Below, one piece after another: positions 25,501-38,598 of a DNA stretch of 64,000 nucleotides. A program made the translations under genes and the position numbers. Origin of the DNA: Oscarella lobularis (taxonomy: Eukaryota; Porifera; Homoscleromorpha; Homosclerophorida; Oscarellidae); NCBI RefSeq assembly GCF_947507565.1, contig NC_089186.1, positions 2,604,001 to 2,668,000 on the forward strand, given 5' to 3'. Position 1 is the first letter of the stretch. Every line of letters starts with the position of its first letter. The notes beneath the pieces were generated by a model. That model searched no databases. It had not been told where the DNA came from and worked only from the letters and a program-made list of their open reading frames with translations.

Positions 25501-26818
25501 GCGATTTGTTGATTGAATTTGTAGCAAATAAACAACATCTCACGTGATCTTTTGCTTGACAGTTTGCTCCTTTTTCATCCAAGTAGCGAACTTTCGCTAA
25601 ACGATTGATGCGACTTGAACACGCCCACATAAAAGGCGTTATTCCATCCTGAAGATGAATTAAGAATAAAAGTATCACAAGTGAAATCTTCTAACCGCGT
25701 CGACGCTATTGATATCAGCCTTGTGTTCCACAAGCCATTTCATTCCGAAAATGAATCCTTTGGAGCAGGCACGATGCAGAGGACTTTCCCCATACTATTA
25801 AAAATATATCACATGTAGCAAAAAAAGAACATCATGTATCACCCTTTCTTCAATAGCATTAACACTCAATCCTTTCTCATTAACAAGATGATGAAAAATC
25901 TCATTTGTTTTTTCAGATGACGAAAAATGATTATGAGCTGCCCAAACCTGTAAATCAAAAGTTATAGTTGCGAGAGGGTTGATATCAATTCTGTTACAAT
26001 ATCAGATGGTGACAAAATGTAGCCATGTTCTTCAAGATAGACCATTTTCTTCATTGTGTCAACGGAACTTAAACAGGCAAAAGAATATGGCGTACGTCCT
26101 CTCTAAAAAGGAGTGATGAGTGAAACCATATGAAATCAATTCCAAGTCATACTCTGTCTTTCACGTTGATATTTGCACAGTGAGTGACGAGCCATTCAAC
26201 GCCAAAAATATTTCCCCACTTGCACGCACAGTTAAGTGGGCGGAGTTCACTCTGCATCCACGCATCAATTAATTTACCAATCCAAAACGTATTCATACCA
26301 CTCTTGATTCCTCTTCAATGTGTTGATTCTTTTGCATAATCGCATAACTGAGCCAATCATTGGCTCTCTCCGCCGAATCAAACTCTCTTCCCGCCACATA
26401 GTGAAGTAATGACAAGCCATATCTGTACTAACGAAAAGGAGAATAGAATGGTCTGCTGGGATGAAAAACGCGACCATTTACTACCTGATAAGATCGAAAT
26501 CCTTTTTCTGTAGAAAGAAAACGGAGCAACTCATCCCAATTTCCCTCCTCGATTATCTTGGCCAATCGATCGATCGTGGAACGAACAGACGAGATCCCTC
26601 TCTGCCTCTGCGCAAACAACAAGTCTTTGCCAATAACAGTTTTAGAAGAGCGAAATCGTTTCGGGGAATTCTACAAATTCTTTTCGCGAAAAAACGAATC
26701 TCATCTTAAAAGCGACAATCTTGCTGTTCGATCGCACTCTATTAATCGACCATTACTGCCTTACAAGCAGCGTTTTCACGTCTATCTTCGCTTTTTTCGC
26801 CGAAGAGAATCTACTCAT
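22541..26818 (-). CDS. Ank-Roc-COR-Death protein, array unit 5
   Basis: The start exon ends at 26818 and its last codons differ (DVKTLL rather than DVEPLL). Roc is about 24267-24895 and COR about 23107-24212. Linker exons read VSASRRGERM and KDADPHVAALP. The death domain, 22541-22837, is of the same class as units 2 and 4 (GSKWEEIGCLLLSFEKVEDI) and ends RRTVFK. COR is almost identical to that of unit 7 (both have VNQQAFDHVLFSFRPEKGHY), although the two carry different death-domain classes. Ankyrin exon 6 reads YGESPLHRACSKGF. No lesion was seen in the exons I read. Confidence 0.85.
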
Positions 26819-26831
26819 TACACATATGATG

Positions 26832-26842
26832 TGCGCATGCGC
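26832..26842. promoter_or_regulatory. NRF1-type palindrome, unit 5 promoter
   Basis: TGCGCATGCGC lies 14 bases upstream of the unit 5 ATG, with a divergent ATG at 26900. Confidence 0.6.
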
Positions 26843-26894
26843 GACGCTTAATAATTTCGATGCCCGTATAGTATTGACCCAGCGCGCCACGCCC

Positions 26895-28150
26895 TCATAA
26901 TGTCAAGGAAAGGAATACAGAAGAAACGTCATCCCCTCTCAAATCTTGATTACTTTGAACACAATCCCTCAGCATCATCAATCGATGAGCCTTCTCGGAC
27001 TTCTTTACCTCCAGTCGTCTTCGGAAGTGTGAATTTATCTCTATATGAGCTAAATCTGGTTTGCGCAGATCACCATGACAACAGCTGCTGTGGTGAAGAA
27101 AATGACAAAATGTCTCATCTTTGAATTCTGGATCTTGATTGGCCTTCCAAAGTTCAGCTTTATAACCCTTCAATTCGTCCGCTAAAAGAAACAAAATTAA
27201 AAATGTACAAATGAATTGTTTAATTAATTAACCTTCGTTTGAATGTGAAAATGAACCAATGATAAATCGAGTACAGAGAGCTCAATAATCATATAAGGAA
27301 ATAGAGATCGCCTTATAAGAGAACACGTATATTAAATATTTTTATTGATTTTTTCTTTTACTTGTCCGAAGACGTATAGTGTTCCAAGAACGCCGCCAAG
27401 TCTGCCTCCCAAGACGTGAGAAAGAACGAAGTAGACGCCACCTGGACCCACTTGAACTCGACAACATAATCCACTCACAGAGAACGTTGTTATAAGAGCC
27501 ACGCCAACTGTCAAAAAGATCATTAGAGCGGAGAGACCGAGGCCAGCATTGCCCTTAGAAAAAATTCAATTAATAAATTCAATTATTTATTATTTGTGTG
27601 CGAGGTTTCTTACGACCATTGAACCGGATCTGAGGAAGATTACGACTCCAAATATGTTTAGGATGCATGATGTGAAAACGCCTGGAACACAGATCCTAAA
27701 TATGCATTTTATGACGTCATGGCGTTTTTTCACCGTCCCACGTTCCGAAACGAATTGGTTCGCGTATGAAAAAGTTTGTTTTCCACCACGGTTTGTCCTT
27801 GTCCTGTGTATGAGGAAGCTTAGCGTGTGGGGGCGGGGCTTCCAAGCGATCTTACCTCGTGTAATTCGCGAAATAGCTCGCTATCTTCGTCGTCGATCGC
27901 TGTTACGCGAATTTGAGGCGACGATCTTCCGCTTGAGCAACGTTGCGACGCGGGCGTCGACTCGGGCGACGTAGAAATCGGAGGAAACGGCTCGAGCTTC
28001 ATTGTTTACGCCATAGAGACCCCGTTCGACGAATTTTTGCTCTTTCAGTGCTTCGATTCGTCGACTCGTCGCTCCGTCGATTCTTCGCTGCTTGAGCGGA
28101 GTCTTTCTTCGAACTTGCTTATTTATCTGGGTCACATGGTATTTCGACAT
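26895..28150 (-). pseudogene. SLC12A8: Truncated SLC12A8-like fragment 4
   Basis: TM2-3 exon 27332-27523 is open, with a Cys in place of Ser (GLCCRVQVGPGG). The N-terminal region from ATG 28150 (MSKYHVTQINK) runs in a frame that does not reach the AETMELEPFPP-like segment, so the copy is broken at its start as well as at TM6. Confidence 0.72.
26900..27124 (+). CDS. Small divergent ORF, copy 5
   Basis: A 74-residue ATG ORF (MSRKGIQKKRHPLSNLDYF) is almost identical to copy 1 but includes the ASS residues that copy 1 lacks. Unknown function. Confidence 0.22.
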   Translation: MSRKGIQKKRHPLSNLDYFEHNPSASSIDEPSRTSLPPVVFGSVNLSLYELNLVCADHHDNSCCGEENDKMSHL

Positions 28151-28346
28151 CTGTGTCCGCCCGTTCTTCCGCCATCATACGTCACTCGCGTGGCGATGTT
28201 ACGTCACAATTTCTAAAGATAGAAATCTGACCAGCCCCCATGCAGTCAAATTCGCGCCTCTACGTACAAGAATGCTAATTAAAACAATACAATATATCAA
28301 TGAGTTAAAATTAAAAACGAGTAGAGAAGCTTTTCGAACCAACCAC

Positions 28347-31300
28347 TTACTCCGAGTCCCCAAACAGCTCTTCATATTTGTCTTCAATTGTACGACGGTT
28401 CACGCCCACCTGCTTAAACCACTTCAATAGCTCGCCTACTGTGGGTGATTTTTCCAGCTTCCACGCTTCTAGAACCTTGAACATGAGTACTTCGTTGCCG
28501 CCATATGATTTACGAATGTCATCAAGAGCATTTGGACAGATATAAATAGAGATGGCTTCCCATTTCGATCCTTGAACCGCCGCACATGCTTGAATCAATT
28601 TCACTGAAACCAATTCTTTATCCGCAGGAAAGACTCCTAATCATAGAATTTGATAAGTGAAAATTACACGGAAATTGTGTAGAACTTTCGTACTTTTAGC
28701 GGACGACGTAGTCATGACACTAACGACTGGACGTGTGTCCTGAAAAACTCGCGTAAAGACTACAACTATACAGCAAAACGCAGCCACAAATACCTTTATA
28801 AATTCGTGACGTCTAGTCCCACGTGTGCTCGGAAATGATGAAGCTTCTCCGGTATCAGCGACTGTGTCCTAGAGTAAATAATTTTCTCACAGTGTAATTA
28901 ATAGGGAATTTTTTGCCTTTTCTTCAGTCTCATTTATTATAGCTAAATCTCTGACAGGAGAGTAATGACGTTGTTCAGGACGAATTGAGAAAAGAAAGTG
29001 ATCAAAAACCTTCTTCTTTACCTTCGTCTCTACGTCAGCCAAAGAGTAGATTGCCGGATCTTCGTCGAGTTGCTTTAGATGCTTGCTGTCCAAGTAGAAC
29101 CAGTTCAGAATAACTCCCGGGCTTCTCTCGTCGCACGCTCGCATTATCATGTCTTTAATTTCGGCAAGGAACTCCTTCGCCACTTCCTCACATGCTCTTT
29201 TGCTTGACCAACGAAGGATGATGTCGATGCAACAGTGTCCTTTCTTTATTCCTAATTCGATGCGACTTTCAACGACTTTGTCGTCGACGATTCTCACTAA
29301 TTTGACGCCGTCTTTCCACGCCTCGCGACTCGTTGGTTTGGCCATGCGAGAGCAGCGAGATTGAAATACGACGAATGATGACGGCGAGATGATATCGACG
29401 GAGAGAGAGCATTCGTATCGCTGGCCACGATACACGTCAAACATTGCGTCTTCGACCCAGGAGCCTTTAGGAATTGAATGCTGAAGTAGAGCGGGAATCT
29501 GGAACGTTCCGGGTGAGTTTTCCACCCGAATGCACAGATCTAGACACCGAAGAACCCAAATCGCTTCTTCAACTGTCACCGTATATAAAGATGGTGTTCC
29601 CCTTTTCCTGAGGTCGTCCTCAAATGCTCTCAAAGCCGACTCGATGTCTTTTAATGACACTTCGCCGGATTTCTCAGACGGCATGCCGAACGGGAAGTAG
29701 GGCGGAGCGAGGAGTGGACCGACCACATTATGACACAACCAGAGCGGTCGAGGACAAATTCGAGAACCCAGATTCACAATCTACGTGATAATAATAAAAT
29801 ATAATTATTATAAGAGTTTGATTACTTACTATTCCAGACGAATCAAGATATTCAACGGAGACTTTTCTCTCGTCTTCATTCAAACGGATGCCGACGTCTT
29901 CAACAACCCACTTCACAAATTCTTCTGACTTCATAAAATTGCGCAATGAAGACTTTCCTTCTTCGTTAGGAAGACAGAGCTTCTGTTCAATGACATGGCA
30001 AAGCTTGGGCACGCCATGGGCTTCCTGCATGTCAAAATAACGTTTGGAATAAATATTTAGACGACTAGGTGACTCACTCTACCTCGAGCATATTTTCGCG
30101 AATTGCTTTCAGCCTTTCCCGGAAGTCGTTCATGCAAACTGAGTTGCTTTTACTGCAATCCATTTCGAACATGTGTAAAATTTCAAAAGTGTCCTTGAAC
30201 TCTTCCTGGAGAGTTTCAAACACTCGTTTCAGCAGGAAACTTACTTTGTTTCCCGTCTCCTCTTCAAAATCAATTAAATTGAAAATGATCAAAAGACGAA
30301 GACGTGACGTCATACGAGAGGAAAGGGTGCGAAGCGCCGCTTTCACAAACGCACACCAATAACGCCCAATCTCAAGAAGAACGATTTCTGACGTCGTCTC
30401 TTGCCCATCACAGCGAAGAACAAGAACGAAGATTGTATTGGATTGGCGGAAGAAGAGACCGTGTGCACTGTGGAATGTTGGCTGAGCACCAAAATCCCAC
30501 GTCGATCCTTTTCCAACTCCTGAAATTTCACAATTGTGAATTTGCACACCTGGAGTGCGATCTTCTCTGGGAAGGGATTGATTGAGTTGAAGAAGAGAAT
30601 TCACCAACGTCGTTTTTCCCGCCATTTCTTTTCCAATCACGCACAGTTTAATCGAATCCTGACGAACAATTTCTTGTCGAAGAACGGAAAATCGAGCAGC
30701 GTCCTATTAATATAAATACATACGGGAACTGAAGCAAAATGATGACGTACGTAATGCTGTCGAAGGAGAGCTCTTCTTTCACCATCTTCGGCCACCTCAT
30801 AAGCTGCCTTTCCGTCCTGAAATTCACGTTTAAAAATTATTTTCAATTAGGAATAAAAACACGTCACCTGATCTTGACACGTGACGTCAGCACCCTTCTT
30901 AATCAATAGATCAATAACTGATGCGTCTACTCTTTCTAAATAGGTTTTTGCAACCATATGCAATGCATTTTGTTTGTTCTACAAAGATTTAAATAGAGAA
31001 CGATTGAGAAATGAGAATTCTGACTAACCTTATTTCTGACAGAGACATCAGCTCCTAATTCAATTAGGTGCTGAATCACAAGGAAATAAGGATAATGCTT
31101 ATCACATGCGTACAATAAGGGTGTCTCTCCCTCCTAAAAATAGGATTAACAAACAAAAATGCAAAATATCGTAAGAATGCGACCTCATCAACAGAATTGA
31201 TATCAATGCCTTTCTCAATGACAAGATATCGAAGAACATCTTTCACGTCGTCATCTTTACACTTTGAGGCCCAGGTGGCATGAAACAAAGCCGTCCTCCC

Positions 31301-32634
31301 ATCCTGAATAAAAAAGACGACGATTTGATGATTGAATTTGTAGCAAAAAAACAACATCTCACGTGATCTTTTGCTTGACAGTCCGCTCCTTTTTCATCCA
31401 AGTAGCGAACTTTCGCTGAACGATTGATGGGACTTTTACACGCCAACATAAAAGGCGTGATGCCCCTCTGAAGATGAAATAAGAATAAAAGTATCACAAG
31501 TGAAATCTTCTAACCTTGTCGACGCTATTGATATCAGCCTTGTGTTCCACAAGCCATTTCATTCCAAAAATGCTTCCATCGTGGCAGGCATGATGCAGAG
31601 GAGTGTAGCCATACTATTACAAATATTGCACATGTAGCAAAAAAAGAACCTCATGTATCACCATTTCTTCAATAGCATTGACACTCAATCCTTTTTTATT
31701 AACAAGATGATCAAAAATCTCGTTTGCTTTTTCAGATGAAGAAAATTGATTTTGAGCTGCCCAAACCTATAAATCAAAAATTATTGTTGCGAGAGGGTTG
31801 ATATCAATTCCGTTACAATATCAAATGGTGACAAAATGTAGCCATGTTCTTCAATTTTCCTCATTGTGTCAACGGAACTTAAACAGGCATAATAATATGG
31901 CGTACATCCATACTAAAAAAGAGTGATCAGTGGAACCATATGAAATCAATTCCAAGTCATACGAGGTCCTTCACGTTGACATTTGCACCGTGATCGACGA
32001 GCCATTCAACGCCAAAAATATTTCCCCACTTGCACGCACAGTGAAGTGGGCGGCGTCGATCCTGCATCCACGCATCAATTAATTTACCAATCCTAAACGT
32101 ATTCATACCCCTCCTGATTCCTTCTGAATGTCTTGATTGTTTTGCCCAAGCGCATAGCTGAGCCATTCATCGGCTAATTCCGCCGAATCAAACTCTCTTC
32201 CCGCCACATAGTGAATTAATAACCAGCCAAAGGGGTTGTACTAACGAAAAGGAGAATAGAATGGTCTGCTGGGATGAAAAACGCGACCATTTCATACCTG
32301 ATCAGATGGAAATCCTTTTTCTGTAGAAAGAAAACGGCGCAATTCATCCTCATTTCCCCACTTCTTGATTATCTTGGCCAATCGATCGATCGTGGAACGA
32401 ACAGACGAGATCCCTCTCTGCCTCTGCGCAAACAACAAGTCTTTGCCAATAACAGTTATAGAAGAGCCAAATCGTTTCGGGGAATTCTACGGATTCTTTT
32501 CGCGAAAAAACGAATCTCATCTCAACAGCGACGATCTTGCTGTTCGATCGCACTCTATTAATCGACCATTACAGCCTTACAAGCAGCGGTTCCACGTCTA
32601 TCTTCGCTTTTTTCGCCGAAGAGAATCTACTCAT
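28347..32634 (-). CDS. Ank-Roc-COR-Death protein, array unit 6
   Basis: Roc (about 30083-30705) carries a P-loop substitution (GKEMAGKTT) and two in-frame deletions (PREDR for PREEDR, RCDG for RFRHG). COR is about 28905-30028. The end of the main COR exon differs: sisters end EEE before GTATTT, whereas here the frame continues through EEKAKNSLL with no GT at that place. A GC donor (AAG|GCAAAA at about 28917) is needed to join the next linker exon (DTVADTGEASSF) in frame. The death domain 28347-28636 is the ELFGDSE class, as in units 3 and 7. Possibly the splice is lost and the product truncated. Confidence 0.78.
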
Positions 32635-32647
32635 TACACATATGATG

Positions 32648-32659
32648 TGCGCATGCGCA
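32648..32659. promoter_or_regulatory. NRF1-type palindrome, unit 6 promoter
   Basis: TGCGCATGCGCA lies 14 bases upstream of the unit 6 ATG (32634). Confidence 0.6.
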
Positions 32660-32710
32660 ACGTTTAATAATTTCGATGCCCGTATAGTATTGACCCAGCG
32701 CGCCACGCCC

Positions 32711-33827
32711 TCATAATGTCAAGGAAAGAAATAAAGAAGAAACGTCATCACCTCTCAAATCTTGATTACTTTGAACACAATCCCTCAGCATCATCAATCG
32801 ATGAGCCTTCTCTGACTTCTTTACCTCGAGTCGTCTTTGGAAGTGCGAATTTATCTCTATATGAGCTAAATCTGGTTTGCGCAGATTGCCATGACAACAG
32901 CTGCTGTGGTGAAGAAAACGACAAAATGTCTCATTTTTAATTCTGGATCTTGATTGGCCTTCCAAAAAGCCGCTTTATAATCCTTGAATTCGTCCGCTAA
33001 AAAAAACAAAATTAAAAATGTACAAATGAATAGTTTAATCAATTAACCTTCGTTTGAATGTGAAAATGAACCAGTGATAAAATCGAGTACAGAGAGCTCA
33101 ATAATCATATAAGGAAATAGAGATCGCCTTATAAGAGAACAAGTATATTAAATATTTTTATTAATACCTAATTTTACCTGTCCGAAGACGTAAATTGTTC
33201 CCAGAACGCCTCCAAGTCTTCCTCCCAAGACGTGAGAAAGAACGAAGTAGACGCCACCTGGACCCACTTGAACTCGAAAACATAATCCACTCACAGAGAA
33301 CGTTGTTATAAGAGCCACGCCCACTGTAAGAAAAATCATGAGAGCGGAGACCAAGGCCAGCATTGTCCTTAGAAAAAATTCAATTATTAAATTCAATTAT
33401 TTATTATTTGTGTGTGATGTTTCTTACGACCATCCAACCGGATCTGAGGAAGATTACGATTCCAAATATGTTTAGGATGCATGATGTGAAAACGCCTGGA
33501 ATTCAGATCTTAAATATGCATTTATGACGTCATGGCGTTTTCTCACCGTCCCACGTTCCGAAACGAATTGGTTCGCGTATGAAAAAGTTTGTTTTCCACC
33601 ACGGTTTGTTCTTGTCCTATGTATGAGGAAGCTTAGCGTGTGGGGGCGGGGCTTTCCTTCGATCTTACCTCGTGTAATTCGCGAAATAGCTCGCTATCTT
33701 CGTCGTCGATCGCTGTTACGCGAATTTGAGGCGACGATCGTCCGCTTGAGCAACGTTGCGACGCCGGCGTAGACTCGGGCGGCGTAGAAATCGGCGGAAA
33801 CGGTTCGAGTTCCATCGTTTCCGCCAT
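32711..33827 (-). pseudogene. SLC12A8: Truncated SLC12A8-like fragment 5
   Basis: Besides the shared TM6 break, the TM2 exon has lost two bases (GAGAGCGGAGACCAAGG near 33350, where sisters have GAGAGACCAAGG), shifting GLGLSA. The loop exon is also shifted near 32970 (CCAAAAAGCC). It is the most damaged fragment. Confidence 0.75.
32716..32940 (+). CDS. Small divergent ORF, copy 6
   Basis: A 74-residue ATG ORF (MSRKEIKKKRHHLSNLDYF) with a few substitutions, ending KMSHF. Unknown function. Confidence 0.22.
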   Translation: MSRKEIKKKRHHLSNLDYFEHNPSASSIDEPSLTSLPRVVFGSANLSLYELNLVCADCHDNSCCGEENDKMSHF

Positions 33828-34318
33828 GGGGGCCCCTGTTCGACATTTCTCGTTCTTTACTGCTTTGATTGCAGGCTTTATAAAGCCATCTAGACAGGTT
33901 TAGATCTATCTATCTATTAGTTTATGAGCCTTTTCGGACGTCTTTTACCTCGATTCGTCGCGTCTTGAGCTAATTCACTAGGATTTACGCACTTTTACGC
34001 TTCGAAAGCAAAGCGACCAATCTAAAGGTGCGTGAAACGAACGAGGAATCGTAGAAAAACGGAGAAAGCCTTACTTCCTTGGTGCTTCTTTATCCGGATC
34101 ACGTGGTATTTCGAGATGTCACGTCTAAGGAATAATATAAAACGTAAAATTAACAATTGTAACAACAATAACTAAAAAATTTGATGAAGCATCCAAACTA
34201 AAACATAGACATAGGCCAGCTAGAAACGCGACTTGACTAATTTAAAAATCGCCAAACCCAGTAAAATAAACTTATTTGAGTACAGTTCTGCGTCAAAAGA
34301 TTCGAAAATATTGTCTAC

Positions 34319-37300
34319 TTACTCCAAGTCTCCAAAAAGCTCTTCATACTTCTCTTCAATATTACTACGGTCCACACCGACCTTCTTAAACCAATTCAAA
34401 AGCTGGCCTACTGTACGTGATTTTGCCAGCTTCCACGTATCTAACACCTTCAACATTCGTACGCTGTTGCCGCCATATGATTTACGAATGTCTTCGAGAT
34501 CTTCCAAGCTGATGAGCAACATACCGATCTCTTCCCATTTCGATCCTCTCACGTAGGCGCACGATCTCATTAAATTAACGGAGACTGGCTCTCCATCAGC
34601 CGGAAAAGTATCTGTAAAAGAATTTGAGAAAATAGACAGTGTAGTCTTAGAAATTAAATACTTAGAAGAGACGGCGCCGCAACGCGCTCGGCCTGTGGAT
34701 CGGTGTTCTAAAAGTGATGAACAATTTACAAAAAACAGGAAAAAATACTAATAATCCTACCCTTAGAGAAAAGACTTCCATTCTCTTAGAAGCGCTGTGA
34801 CATGGTGAGATTTCCTCTCTATCAGAGTCTCTGACCTAGACAACGATTGTATACAGAGATCAAATAAGGCATTCCTTCCAAATACCTCCTCTTCAGTCAG
34901 TATAGACAAATTTCGGATGGAAGAATAATGGCCTTTCTCCGGACGAAACGAAAACAAGACGTGATCAAAAGCCTGCTGGTTTACCTTCTTCTCTACTTCA
35001 GCCATAGAGTAGACTGCCGGATCCTCGTCAAGCTGCTTAAGGTGCTTGCTGTCCAAGTAGAACCAGTTCAAAATAACTCCTGGGCTTCTCTCGTCGCACG
35101 CTCGCATTATCATGTCTTTAATTTCGGCAAGAAAATCTTTTGCCACTTTGTCACACGCTGCTTTGCTTGACCAACGAAGGATGACATCAATGCAACAGTG
35201 TCCTTTCTTTATTCCTAATTCAATGCGACTCTCCACCACTTTGTCGTCGACAATTCTTATTAATTTGACGCCGTCTTTCCAAGCCTCGCGACTTGTCGGC
35301 TTGGCCATGCGAGAGCAGCGAGATTGAAAGACGACGAATGACGACGGCGATATGATATCGACGGAGAGAGAGCATTCGTATCGCTGACCACGATACACGT
35401 CAAACATTGCGTCTTCGACCCAGGAGCCTTTAGGAATTGAATGCTGAAGTAGAGCGGGTATCTGGAACGTACCGGGTGAGTTTTCCACCTCAATGCAAAG
35501 ATCTAGACAAAGAAGAACCCAAATCGCTTCTTCAACTGTCACCGTATATAAAGATGGTGTTCTCCTTTTCTTGAGGTCGTCCTCAAATGCTCTCAAAGCC
35601 GACTCGATGTCTTTTAATGACACTTCGCCGGATTTCTCAGACGGCATGCCGAAAGGGAAGTAGGGCGGAGCGAGGAGTGGACCGACGACATTATGACACA
35701 ACCAAAGCGGTCGAGGACAAATTTGAGGACCAAGATTCACAATCTATGTCAAAATAATAGCATGGAATAAGAAGAGTTTGATTACTTACTATTCCAGATG
35801 AGTCAAGATATTCAACGGAGACTTTTCTCTCGTCTTCATTTAAACGGATGCCGATGTCTTCGACAACCCACTTCACAAATTCTTCTGACGTCAAAAAATT
35901 GCGCAATAACGACTTTTCTTCTTTTTCAGGAAGACAGAGCTTCTGTTCAATGACATGACAAAGCTTGGGCACCTCATTGGCTTCCTGCATGTCAAAATAA
36001 CGTTTGAATTAATAATTTAGGCGACTAGGTGACTCAGTCTACCTCTAGTATATTTTCACGAATAGCTTTTAGCTCTTCCCGGAAGTCGTTCATGCGAAGT
36101 GAATTGCTTTTACTGCAATCCATTTCAAACACGTGTAAAATTTTAAACGTGTCTTTGAAGTCTTTTTGGAGAATTTCTGCAACTCGTTTCAGTTGGAAAC
36201 TTACTTCAATTCCCGTCTCCTCTTCAAAATCAATTAAATTGAAAATGATCAAAACACGAAGACGTGACGTCATACGAGAGGAAAGGGTGCGAAGCGCAGC
36301 CTTTACAAACGCACACCAATAGCGCCCAATCTCAAGAAGAACGATTTCTGACGTCATCTGTTGCCCATGGCGAAAGCGAAGAACAAGAACGAAGATTGTA
36401 TTGGATTGGCGGAAGAAGAGACCGTGTGCACTGTGGAATGTTGGTTGAGCACCAAAATCCCACGTCGATCCTTTGCCAACTCCAGGAATTTCACAATTGT
36501 GAATTTGCACACCTGGAGTGCGATCTTCTTCTCTGGGAAGGGATTGATTGAGTTGAAGAAGAGAATTAACCAACGTCGTTTTTCCCGCCATTTCATTTCC
36601 AATCACGCACAATTTAATCGAATCCTGACGAACAATTTCTCGTCGAAGAACGGAAAATCGGGCAGAGTCCTATTAATTTAAATACATACGGGAACTGAAT
36701 CAAAATGATGACGTACGTAATGCTGTCGAAGGAGAGCTCTTCTTTTACCATCACGTGCCACCTCATAAGGCGTGTTTCCGTACTGAAATTCACGTTTACA
36801 AATTATTTTCAATTAGGAATAAAAACACGTCACCTGATCTTGACACGTGACGTCAACACCCTTCTTAATCAATAGATCAATAACTGATGCGTCTACTCTT
36901 AAAACGCTTTTTGCAACGATATGCAATGCATTTTGTTTGTTCTTCAAAGATTTGAATAGAGAACGATTGAGAAATGAGAATTCTGACTAACCTTATTTCT
37001 GACAGAGACATCAGCTCCTAATTCAATTAGTTGCTCAATGACAAGGAAAGAACAATGTTTATGACATGCGTATAATAAGGGTGTCGTTCCCTCCTAAAAA
37101 TAGGATTAACAAACAAAAATGCAAAATATCGTAAGAATGCGACCTCATCAACAGAATTGATATCAATGCCTTTCTCAATGGCAAGATATCGAAGAACATC
37201 TTTCACTTCGTCATCTTCACACTTATAGGTAGAAGTGGCATGAAACAAAGCCGTCTTCCCTTCCTGAATAAAAAAGACGGCGATTTGTTGATTGAATTTG

Positions 37301-38585
37301 TAGCAAATAAACAACATCTCACGTGATCTTTTGCTTGACAGTTTGCTCCTTTTTCATCCAAGTAGCGAACTTTCGTTGATCGATTGATGGAACTTTCACA
37401 CGCCCACATAAAAGGCGTTTTGCCCCTCTGAAGATGAAATAAGAATAAAAGTATCACAAGTGAAATCTTCTAACCTTGTTGACGCTATTGATATCAGCAT
37501 TGTGCTCCAAGAGCCGTTTCACTCCAAAAATGCTTCCATTGTTGCAGGAACAATGCAGAGGAGTGTCCCCATACTATTACAAATATTGCACACGTAGCAA
37601 ACAAAAGCACATCATATATCACCTTATTAATACCATTTACACTCAATCCCTTTTCATTGATGAGATGATGAAAAATCTCGTTTGCTTTTATAGATGACAA
37701 ATTTCGATTTTCAGCTGCCCAAATCTATAAATCAAAAGTTATTGTTCCAAGAGGTTGATATCAATTCTGTTACAATATCAGATGGTGACAAAAAGTAGCC
37801 ATGTTCTTCAAGATAGACCATTTTCTTCATTGTGTCAACGGAACTTACACAGGCATAAGAATATGGCGTACGTCCTCTCTAAAAAAGAGTGATGAGTGAA
37901 ACCATATGAAATCAATTCCAAGTCATACCCAGTCTTTCACGTTGACCTTTGCACCGTGAGTGACGAGCCATTCAACGCCAAAAATATTTCCCCACAAACA
38001 CGCACAGTCAAGTGGGCGGAGTTCCCTCTGCATCCACGCATCAATTAATTTACCAATCCAAAACGTATTCATACCACGGATGATTCAATGCGTTGATTGT
38101 TTTGCCCAAGCGCATAAGTGAGCCAATCATCGGCTTCCTCCGCCGAATCAAACTCTCTTCCCGCCACATGGTGAATTAGTGACAAGGAGTACTAACGAAA
38201 AGGAGAATAGAATGGTCTGCTGGGATGAAAAACGCGACCATTTCATACCTGCTCAGATCGAAATCCTTTTTCTGTAGATATAAAACGGAGCAATTCATCC
38301 TCATTTCTCGACTTCTTGATTATCTTGGCCAATCGATCGATCGTGGAACGAACAGACGAGATCCCTCTCTGCCTCTGCGCAAACAAAAAGTCTTTGCCAA
38401 TAACAGTTTTAGAAGAGCGAAATCGTTTCGGGGAATTCTACGGATTCTTTTCGCGAAAAAACGAATCTCATCTTAAAAGCGACAATCTTGCTGTTCGATC
38501 GCACTCTATTAATCGACCATTACAGCCTTACAAGCAGCGGTTCCACGTCTATCTTCGCTTCTTTCGCCGAAGAGAATCTACTCAT
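34319..38585 (-). CDS. Ank-Roc-COR-Death protein, array unit 7
   Basis: This is the outermost array member. Roc is about 36043-36670, the first COR exon about 35793-35988 and the main COR exon about 34888-35745, ending EEE before a normal GTATTT donor. Linker exons VRDSDREEIS and NTDPQAERVAAPSLL join in frame to the death domain (34319-34612; GSKWEEIGMLLISLEDLEDI class, ending LFGDLE). Ankyrin exon 6 reads YGDTPLHCSCNNGS and the next one RGKTPFMWACESS. The second N-terminal exon is shorter than in sisters (ends NNQRIESSV). No lesion was found. Confidence 0.86.
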
Positions 38586-38598
38586 TACACATATGATG

